Of a DNA stretch of 34,891 nucleotides, positions 28,931 to 34,891 are shown piece after piece. The translations under genes and the position numbers were made by a program. Source of the stretch: a virus; the IMG/VR virus record IMGVR_UViG_3300042561_000031, positions 1-34,891 of that record. One strand, given 5' to 3'. The notes beneath the pieces are model-generated. The model was not told the DNA's origin and ran no database searches. It worked only from the letters and a program-made list of their open reading frames with translations. Numbering within the stretch: the stretch's first letter is position 1; each line of letters opens with the position of its first letter.

Positions 28931-29424
28931 CGACCACACCTTCTTGTTGCTTCACAGAATGTCATCAACTCATTGACACCAACAAAGACTAAAAACAAAA
29001 CAAAGAATATTCCACCGATTGCTAAACCAATCTCTAGTTGTTCTTGCTCTTTCTGCTTGGCTTCTTTCTCTGCCTTTTTTAATGCGCTTATCTCTTTGGC
29101 ATCTGCCAAGTCCATCTCTGCTTGACGGGCTTTAATCTTGTTCCAGACATCAATCTTGCCTGTCTGCATGAAGAGCATCTTTAACTCTTCCTCAAACGCT
29201 CTGGCTTGCTCTAGTGCCATCTCAATCTGGAGGGCAGTCCCCATGTTTGAGCCTTTGCCAGACTGTTTAGCCTGAAGCATGGCTTTTGTAGCTACACTTT
29301 TTGCGTCAAATAATTTCCCAATCATTGGCGCAAGTGAGCCTAGGTCATTGGCAACATTAGCTGCCTTCTTGACCATGCTGATTGCTGACTGTATGCCAGC
29401 TAGAGCTGTGATCGGATCAATCAT
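28927..29424 (-). CDS. Internal virion or membrane-associated protein with coiled coil
   Basis: Start moved to ATG 29424 (MIDPITALAGIQSAISMVKK), which overlaps the stop of the gene before and has GAGAGAAAGA upstream; a GTG at 29439 is inside that gene. 165 residues: N-terminal helix, coiled coil (residues about 80-135, AEMDLADAKEISALKKAEKE), then one membrane segment (IGLAIGGIFFVLFLVFVGVN). Similar proteins sit beside internal virion genes in small podoviruses and may be ejected with DNA. Confidence 0.65.
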   Translation of the reverse strand: MIDPITALAGIQSAISMVKKAANVANDLGSLAPMIGKLFDAKSVATKAMLQAKQSGKGSNMGTALQIEMALEQARAFEEELKMLFMQTGKIDVWNKIKARQAEMDLADAKEISALKKAEKEAKQKEQEQLEIGLAIGGIFFVLFLVFVGVNELMTFCEATRRCGR

Positions 29425-29534
29425 TTCTTTCTCTCCCACTTAATGCAAACAACCCTTCGGTTGTAAACATCACCAGTCCAAGTCCACTTAATACATCGGT
29501 ACTCTATGGTTGCCGCCAAGAGAAAGGCGATCAC
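29421..29534 (-). CDS. 37-aa basic peptide, GTG start
   Basis: GTG at 29532-29534 overlaps the preceding TGA (GTGA). Product VIAFLLAATIEYRCIKWTWT continues to GDVYNRRVVCIKWERKK. The EYRC.KWTWTGDVYNR.VVC.KW pattern recurs in small phage proteins as I recall, and both cysteines are spaced regularly. It overlaps the next ATG (ATGA). Too short for gene callers but coupling on both sides supports it. Confidence 0.6.
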   Translation of the reverse strand: MIAFLLAATIEYRCIKWTWTGDVYNRRVVCIKWERKK

Positions 29535-29623
29535 GGAAATGCCCAGATAACAATATAACTACAATAAATGACAAAACTACTAAACAAGACTGCCGCAACA
29601 AGTGCTTCAGCCCACTCTCTCAT
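29531..29623 (-). CDS. 30-aa membrane peptide
   Basis: ATG at 29621-29623 overlaps the TGA of the internal virion gene. Product MREWAEALVAAVLFSSFVIY continues CSYIVIWAFP: a single membrane helix. Its stop overlaps the next GTG. Coupled placement supports it; no function can be named. Confidence 0.5.
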   Translation of the reverse strand: MREWAEALVAAVLFSSFVIYCSYIVIWAFP

Positions 29624-31149
29624 TGCTGTGGAGGGTTCATCATGGTGCTTAACAGACCACGAGTGAAATAAGATGGTTGTTGACCAGGTGTTGTGCCTGT
29701 TAACAAACCACTCATTGCTTTTTCAGCAGATTGTCTACGCATCATTGCTTGCAACTTATCTGCGCCATAACCTGCGGCAGCAATTGGGATTGAATACTTC
29801 AAAGTCTCTGGACTACCGACACCAAAACCAACTGCACCACCAGTAATCAATTGACTACGTTGTGGATTGAATTTAGCCATTAGAGTCAACAATGGGTCTA
29901 AAGAGCTTCCTTTTGCAACTGCTTTGATGGCATTTTGCTCATCTTTACTAAACAAATTCATCTTGTTTTTGTTGGCAGCAAGACCAATAAACCCTTGGCG
30001 AATCAACTCACTTTCGGATGCGCTTGGATTCAAGGCTTTGGTTTCTGCAACATTTAAGATGTTATCGAGGGTAGAAGCACGACTTGCATTTCTAAAGTCT
30101 TTACGGGCTTCCATGATTGTCTTAACAGCAACATCAATTCCACTAGCACCAGACACCACATCTTTAGGAGACAAGGTAGCAACGTGGTCATCAATACTAT
30201 CAACCATTTCACTTGCAAGTCTACGAATGTTCTTATCTGGATTGCCTTTTAGATTGTTTGCCAATCTACGCATCTGCTCAACATTATCAAAAGTAATGTT
30301 TCCACGCTGAAGGATGCTTTCGTACTTGTTCAAAATGTTTGCAACAGGTGCGGCATTCTCTGGGATGTAATCAACAGCGTCTAAACGAGCTTTTACTTTG
30401 TCAACAAGGCTTGTAGCATTCTTGCCAGATATTTCAATCCCTTGTTCACTTACTTTTGTGTAAGCACGAGTAGCCTTTTGCTGAACATCAGCCATCGTAG
30501 TTGTTGGTTGTTTGCCTGTAGCAAGCCGACCTGCAAAGTCACCAGTAGCTTTGCCAACAGCACCAGAAACGCCCAGAGCAGCAATCGTAGCCGCCATATC
30601 GCTACCAGTTATTTCTTTGGTTATCTCTGCTACAGGTTGTGCAACCATAGGAGCAACAGTAGCAGCAGGAAGTTGACGAACTAAATCAGCACCAAAGATA
30701 GATTTGGGAGCAGCAGCCGCCATTCCACCTGCTGAAGTTAATGCTTGCATACCAACTTGAGCCGCCCGTTCAGCACCAGTTTCAGGCTCAGGAACACCCA
30801 ATTGAGTCAAACCTTTGCTTTGCTCTTTAGACAAATAAGGCATTCTCTTTTCTGATCCAACAATATTTGCACCAACATTGACTGCACCACTTAAAAAATC
30901 AGTAACGATATTTGCTGGCGCAGAAACACCAGTAACTACAGCACGAGTAGCCAAACCAAGTTGTCGTCTGAGTAAATCACCAAGACCTTGCTCTTTGGGA
31001 GCTTGAGCAGTAGGTGGAGTTGCAGGCTGGGCAGAAGGTTGTCCCTCTGCCTCACCTAAACTGGCCTTAATCTTTGCTAAAGCGGCCTCATTTGATAAGC
31101 CATCAGGCAATTCATAGGATGCGCCTTTGTATTCATAAACAGTCGCCAT
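29620..31149 (-). CDS. Internal virion (DNA ejection) protein, 509 aa
   Basis: MATVYEYKGASYELPDGLSN, then a proline-rich linker (PSAQPATPPTAQAPKEQG), then alanine/glycine-rich segments (TGVSAPANIVTDFLSGAVNV, GVSGAVGKATGDFAG) and long helices (KVSEQGIEISGKNATSLVDK). The DGLSNEAALAKI opening is typical of phage virion proteins ejected with DNA. Its place after two further virion genes and before lysis matches T7-like internal protein clusters. No lytic motif is seen. Confidence 0.7.
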   Translation of the reverse strand: MATVYEYKGASYELPDGLSNEAALAKIKASLGEAEGQPSAQPATPPTAQAPKEQGLGDLLRRQLGLATRAVVTGVSAPANIVTDFLSGAVNVGANIVGSEKRMPYLSKEQSKGLTQLGVPEPETGAERAAQVGMQALTSAGGMAAAAPKSIFGADLVRQLPAATVAPMVAQPVAEITKEITGSDMAATIAALGVSGAVGKATGDFAGRLATGKQPTTTMADVQQKATRAYTKVSEQGIEISGKNATSLVDKVKARLDAVDYIPENAAPVANILNKYESILQRGNITFDNVEQMRRLANNLKGNPDKNIRRLASEMVDSIDDHVATLSPKDVVSGASGIDVAVKTIMEARKDFRNASRASTLDNILNVAETKALNPSASESELIRQGFIGLAANKNKMNLFSKDEQNAIKAVAKGSSLDPLLTLMAKFNPQRSQLITGGAVGFGVGSPETLKYSIPIAAAGYGADKLQAMMRRQSAEKAMSGLLTGTTPGQQPSYFTRGLLSTMMNPPQQ

Positions 31150-31160
31150 GATGCTTACCT

Positions 31161-32483
31161 TTAGTCTAGTTTAATAGGGTTTTGTGCAGTACCGACCGCA
31201 GGGCCGTAGTAAGGGTCTACACCCTGTGATTTACGTCTGCTGTCAATGCGTTTCTGAGCATTCTCTTTAGCCTTTGCAGTAGATTTAGAGAAGTTACTGA
31301 GAGCCTCAAGTGTTGTCTTTGTATCATTTCCACCAAATGCCGCAATAAGTTCATTGGCAAAACGCAAAACGTCTTTGTCTGTTTGAACACCTTTAGCCGC
31401 ATCTGTCTTCAAGTTAGTAGCCTCTTGAACAGCACGTTGCAAGGCCGCATAGTTTCGGCTCTCAACACTAGAGTTACCAGCCGCATTCTGTGCTTGATAG
31501 CGTAGATTGTTTACAGGGCCGAGTTCCAAAGGTGGTTTACCCGTCCTAGGATCGGGGGTTAGTGTTGCAATAGCGGGTGCTAATGAAGTTTCACGAGCAG
31601 TTAATGAGTCAACCAATTCAAGTTCTTTGTCTTCCTCTTTTTGCAAAGAAGGAGCAAGAACTTTCGGGCCTTTTAAATTATTTGCAAACTCTTTTAAATC
31701 TTTTGCAGAATCAATTCTTATTTGAGCAATTTCTTTTGCGGAATCAACCCGCATTCGAGCAATTTCTTTAGCGGTAGCACCCGCTGTAGCAGCCGCCTCA
31801 ATCTTTGCATCAGCCAAAACTTTAGCTCTTTCTAGAGCAGCATCAGCCGCAGTTTTAGCCGCCTCAATCTTAGCTTGATTGGCCGCATCTGATGCCGCAG
31901 TTCTAGCTAGTGTGGCTTCTGTTCTGCTTGCAGATGCTGTTAAAGCCGCAATAACTTTGTCTGGAGAACCATACTTAGTTAAAACAGCAAGAATGTCATC
32001 TTGTGTGGCTGTAGTAGGAAGTTTAGCCAATTCAGCACGTAAATCTTCTTCTTGTTTAATAGACAATTGAGTCTTAGCCGCTTGAGCCAAAGATGCTGTT
32101 TCTGCTGCCCGTCTTTGTTGTGTTTGAGCCATCTCGCTCTGTGCTTGACGAGCATATTGAGCCAAAGCCAAAGCACCTTGTTGGTCGCCAGCTTGTGCCA
32201 ACATCTGAGCACCTTGCAAGATTGATTCAGGATTACTCTGATCTATCTGTTGAGCAATAGCATTGCGAGTGCTAATCATCTTCAATTGTGGGTCTTCAAT
32301 ACCCAAAGCACCACCAATGGCAGTACCAAGACCTCTAGCACCGCCATAAGTTAGTGCCGCACCACGAGATGCGGGGTCTAGTTGAGCAAGGGTAATACCT
32401 TCTTGCAAAGCACTTCTACGTTGTTGCTCACCATACATATCTGGTGTTAGTCCAAACAAACCTGCCACAATATTTTCTGCCAT
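31161..32483 (-). CDS. Internal virion protein with long coiled coil, 440 aa
   Basis: Opening MAENIVAGLFGLTPDMYGEQ is shared by many phage virion proteins. Residues about 115-270 are almost pure Ala/Lys/Glu coiled coil with a repeat (KIEAAKTAADAALERAK, ATAGATAKEIARMR, KEIAQIRIDSAK). The C-terminal part is helical and ends PYYGPAVGTAQNPIKLD. Likely one of the core/ejection proteins. It follows the Gly-rich gene by nine bases and precedes the 509-residue gene. Confidence 0.7.
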   Translation of the reverse strand: MAENIVAGLFGLTPDMYGEQQRRSALQEGITLAQLDPASRGAALTYGGARGLGTAIGGALGIEDPQLKMISTRNAIAQQIDQSNPESILQGAQMLAQAGDQQGALALAQYARQAQSEMAQTQQRRAAETASLAQAAKTQLSIKQEEDLRAELAKLPTTATQDDILAVLTKYGSPDKVIAALTASASRTEATLARTAASDAANQAKIEAAKTAADAALERAKVLADAKIEAAATAGATAKEIARMRVDSAKEIAQIRIDSAKDLKEFANNLKGPKVLAPSLQKEEDKELELVDSLTARETSLAPAIATLTPDPRTGKPPLELGPVNNLRYQAQNAAGNSSVESRNYAALQRAVQEATNLKTDAAKGVQTDKDVLRFANELIAAFGGNDTKTTLEALSNFSKSTAKAKENAQKRIDSRRKSQGVDPYYGPAVGTAQNPIKLD

Positions 32484-32492
32484 GATGATTCC

Positions 32493-34523
32493 TTAACCAA
32501 ATAAGCTATATATAGCGTTGCCAGCGGCAGTACCAAATGCGGGAGAAGAACCCAAACCGCCTAATAATGTTGAATAGGGGTTAGTAGTTGCGGCTCTACC
32601 TGTCGCTAAAGCAACGCTTTGTTCTGCACCACGAAGTCCTAATTGACCAACATTAGCACCCGCTTGAGCCGCTTGTTGACCAAGAGCCGCACCCATTGTC
32701 AAAGGTTGTTGTGCCGCACTTTCAAGTCCTGTAACTTGCCCCATAGCAGTTGTGTAAGGTGCGTAAGCGGCTTGTTGACCACCATAGTATTGACCCATAG
32801 CTTGAGAACCTTGATTCAATAGACCTGCACCAAACAAGACGTTTTGCTGACCATACTGTTGAGCATTAGCCGCCAGTTGAGCTTCTTGTTGCGCTCTGGC
32901 GTTATACAGAGCCTGTAGTTCAGGTGTTGTAGCACCCATAGTACCGCCTTGAGCAACCGCCAAACCACCACGACCTTGTTGTTGGAGTCTGTTTTGCAGA
33001 TTAGCAAGTTCAGTTTCCCTGCCTGGTTGCAACAAAGCCATCTGACTCTTTAGGTAATTTGCTGCAACTGCTTCAGGAGATTGAGCCAAATACTGATTAC
33101 CAAGACCAAACAAACTTTGTGCGCCTGTTTGCAAAGGAGCAAACTTTGCTTGTGCGCCTTCTGCTTGGACTAAACCAGACTCAGCTAACCTAACAAATCG
33201 GTCTTGAGCATTCTTAGCTTCGGGACTTAGTGTGTATCCTGCGCTAGTCAATTGACCTGTAACTGGATCAACCGCAAACTGCGAAGAGCCAAACCGAGTA
33301 GTCATTCCAACAGGTCTAAACTGAGCAGCTGCTTTAGCCGCAGCAGTCTCTCTGTCAATCATGGCTTGCGCTTTTTGAGCCGCTTCTTTAGATGTTTGTT
33401 GTTGGAGAAGACCTGCACCAGTAGTTAAACCACCAGATAGTAAAGCACCAAGTTGAGCCGCTGTAAGACCACCAAGACCTGTTCCTGCCGCTGTTCCAAG
33501 TGCTGTACCTAAACCAGTGCCTACGCCTGTACCAACGCCTGCCAAGGTAGTCCCTAAACCAGTTCCAACACCTGTTCCTACACCTGCAAGAGTAGTACCT
33601 AAACCCGAACCAGTAAGAACACCAGTTCCTAATCCTGTACCAACTCCAGTACCTAATAAAGTAGTTCCAAGACCAGAACCCGCTAAAACACCAGTTCCTG
33701 TTAATCCTGTACCTGCTGTAATTCCTGCGCCTGTTCCTGCCGCACCAAGACCTGCGCCAGTAGTAGTAAGTCCCGTTCCGACACCAGTACCAAGACCCGC
33801 TACAGTAGTTCCACCACCTAAACCACCTGCACCAGCCGCTGTAATTCCTGTACCAGTACCCATTCCTGCGACAACACCCTCAGTAGCCAATCCACCCGTC
33901 AAAGCACCTGTACCACTACCACCTGTTAGGTTTGTCAATGTACCTGTCAAAGCACCAGTAGTTAAAGAGTTAGCAAGAGCAGTTGCACCCGCAGTACCAC
34001 CCGCACCACCTAAAGCTAAATCAAGTTGAGCCAACTCAGCCATTGTTAAGCCAGTTGAGCCAACAGTAGCCGCACCTGCTCCACCACCAAGACCCGCCAA
34101 AGCAGCACCACCAAAAAGTAACCCAGCACCTGCTAAAAACTCACCAAACCCACTCTCAACCTTCTGTTGTGTACCAGTACGCTCAAGTTCACCAGTTGGT
34201 GTGTATTGGTTATAACCACCACCAGCCTGATTTTCTCCAACTCTGTAAGTCAGAACATTCTCAATACCACCAATTTGTTCGCTGTCACCTGATCCAGTTA
34301 CTTGATAAACAGGTTGAACAATGGTGTCACCAAGGGTTACTGTTTGACCCTGAGGAACAGTAGCCGCCACACGAGCCGCAACTGCACCCTCATCTAACCC
34401 AACAGCTTGAGCCATCTGAGCAGGAGAGACTCCATAGGTCTCCATAGCCGTGACGATCTGGGCATCAGTCAAGTCTGGATTAGTAAGCAGAAAATCTACA
34501 ATTTGTGCGCTAGTTACAGCCAT
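32493..34523 (-). CDS. Glycine/threonine-rich internal virion protein, 676 aa
   Basis: N-terminal helical part (MAVTSAQIVDFLLTNPDLTD, PAQMAQAVGLDEGAVAARV) resembles a small DNA-binding or LysM-like repeat. Residues about 115-345 are a low-complexity GTG/GLG glycine-zipper stretch with tandem repeats (GTGVGTGLGTTLAG). The C-terminal part is Gln/Ala-rich helices (LQNRLQQQGRGGLAVAQGGT). The glycine zipper could insert in the cell envelope during ejection. Function inferred from position at the start of the internal virion gene group. Confidence 0.65.
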   Translation of the reverse strand: MAVTSAQIVDFLLTNPDLTDAQIVTAMETYGVSPAQMAQAVGLDEGAVAARVAATVPQGQTVTLGDTIVQPVYQVTGSGDSEQIGGIENVLTYRVGENQAGGGYNQYTPTGELERTGTQQKVESGFGEFLAGAGLLFGGAALAGLGGGAGAATVGSTGLTMAELAQLDLALGGAGGTAGATALANSLTTGALTGTLTNLTGGSGTGALTGGLATEGVVAGMGTGTGITAAGAGGLGGGTTVAGLGTGVGTGLTTTGAGLGAAGTGAGITAGTGLTGTGVLAGSGLGTTLLGTGVGTGLGTGVLTGSGLGTTLAGVGTGVGTGLGTTLAGVGTGVGTGLGTALGTAAGTGLGGLTAAQLGALLSGGLTTGAGLLQQQTSKEAAQKAQAMIDRETAAAKAAAQFRPVGMTTRFGSSQFAVDPVTGQLTSAGYTLSPEAKNAQDRFVRLAESGLVQAEGAQAKFAPLQTGAQSLFGLGNQYLAQSPEAVAANYLKSQMALLQPGRETELANLQNRLQQQGRGGLAVAQGGTMGATTPELQALYNARAQQEAQLAANAQQYGQQNVLFGAGLLNQGSQAMGQYYGGQQAAYAPYTTAMGQVTGLESAAQQPLTMGAALGQQAAQAGANVGQLGLRGAEQSVALATGRAATTNPYSTLLGGLGSSPAFGTAAGNAIYSLFG
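33490..33790. repeat. Degenerate tandem repeats of the glycine-rich region
   Basis: Repeating 15-45 base units of accagtacct/gttcctaca type, encoding GTGVGTGLG and GSGLGTTL. The near-exact doublet at about 33510-33590 suggests recent expansion. The complementary strand shows a long proline-rich open frame that is only a shadow. Confidence 0.7.
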
Positions 34524-34532
34524 GATTGCTCC

Positions 34533-34891
34533 TTATTGTGGCTCAACAGGCCAAGTAATAGTCCAAGGGAAACCACTCTGCAAAGGAACATCTCTCAATG
34601 CTTGGCAGTAGTCTTTCCACTCTTGTGATGGAGTCATATCGCTACGAAATCTCCAATCAGTTTCTGTTAGTTTATCATCACGGGTCTGACGAACACTCTT
34701 AGCTTGTTCAGCATCCTTCTGAGCCTTATAAGCAGTCTCATGCTGGGTAGCAGATGTGACATTGCCAGTATCATCTGTAGTATCTACAAAGACAGGGCCA
34801 AGCACATACTTTGTGTACCACTTGCCATCAATCTGCTCGATACCAGAGGCTTGAGAGTATTGGTAAACAGTACCACCAGTAGCTTGTGGGC
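34533..34891 (-). CDS. Tail fibre assembly (chaperone-like) protein, 5' end cut by window edge
   Basis: Visible residues run from PQATGGTVYQYSQASGIEQI to the stop. A conserved LTETDWRFRSDMTPSQEWKD and RDVPLQSGFPWTITWPVEPQ close the protein, the usual C-terminus of tail fibre assembly proteins. The 5' end is missing here but is supplied by the other allele at 1-350 (MQIRIAQTGQVMYEAEF). The start codon at 34805 is not the true start. Its stop lies nine bases before the ATG at 34523. Confidence 0.7.
   Translation of the reverse strand, partial: PQATGGTVYQYSQASGIEQIDGKWYTKYVLGPVFVDTTDDTGNVTSATQHETAYKAQKDAEQAKSVRQTRDDKLTETDWRFRSDMTPSQEWKDYCQALRDVPLQSGFPWTITWPVEPQ
34681..34891. repeat. Terminal imperfect repeat, right copy (partner 1-208)
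   Basis: Aligns end to end with bases 1-208; see the left copy. The final 50 bases are identical to 159-208. The middle part is divergent and three bases longer. Confidence 0.75.

Noticed and set aside
33517-34029. 170-codon proline/valine-rich plus-strand frame
   Set aside because: Antisense shadow of the Gly/Thr-rich repeats.

Overview
The window looks like one nearly complete genome of a small tailed bacteriophage, probably a podovirus, most likely a metagenomic contig. It carries a full head, portal, terminase and tail module, internal virion proteins and a lysis cassette, with very tight packing and many 1-14 nt start/stop overlaps. I see no RNA polymerase, DNA polymerase, primase/helicase, integrase or tRNA, so replication and transcription should depend on the host. 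Size and gene content recall the roughly 35-kb HTVC010P-type podoviruses of aquatic bacteria. The two-membrane spanin pair points to a Gram-negative host. Both placements are inference from knowledge, not from a search.

The two ends are alleles of one gene: bases 1-208 and 34681-34891 align end to end with a divergent middle. The genome therefore probably closes into a circle of about 34.7 kb, with a variable tail fibre assembly gene at the join.

Layout. 1-15831 is transcribed leftward. Read in transcription order it holds a small orphan, small and large terminase, portal, two small proteins, scaffold, major capsid protein, a second head protein, a run of very small virion-associated genes, tail adaptor and nozzle, and two tail fibre genes separated by a GIY-YIG endonuclease. 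Two intrinsic terminators flank the gene that follows the capsid gene. 16022-18248 is a rightward early cluster of small orphans plus a Gp88-like protein, with a shared ribosome-binding leader and a terminator at 18258-18278. 18319-23406 is leftward DNA metabolism: Ref-like nuclease, PAPS-reductase-like ATPase, RusA resolvase, cytosine methyltransferase with an overprinted frame, a replication-protein-like gene and a winged-helix protein. 23639-25493 is a rightward cluster with a Sak3-like annealing protein. 25494-34891 is leftward again: metallophosphoesterase, zinc protease, GH19 endolysin, spanins, holin candidate, small membrane proteins, internal virion proteins and the tail fibre assembly gene.

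The most interesting non-coding content lies between 22.7 and 25 kb. One candidate small RNA (minus strand, about 22705-22824) has its own promoter, a long hairpin ending in six U, and a 7-nt bulge that exactly complements its 5' flank. A second compact pseudoknot (plus strand, 23491-23585) has all its helices abutting. A third long hairpin (24908-24963) lies between two genes. For the first and third elements the non-Watson-Crick pairs are G-U only on one strand, which gives the direction of the RNA. A palindrome GGGTTNNCCC recurs in the control regions at 15.4, 16.3 and 23.4 kb and may be the operator of a phage regulator.
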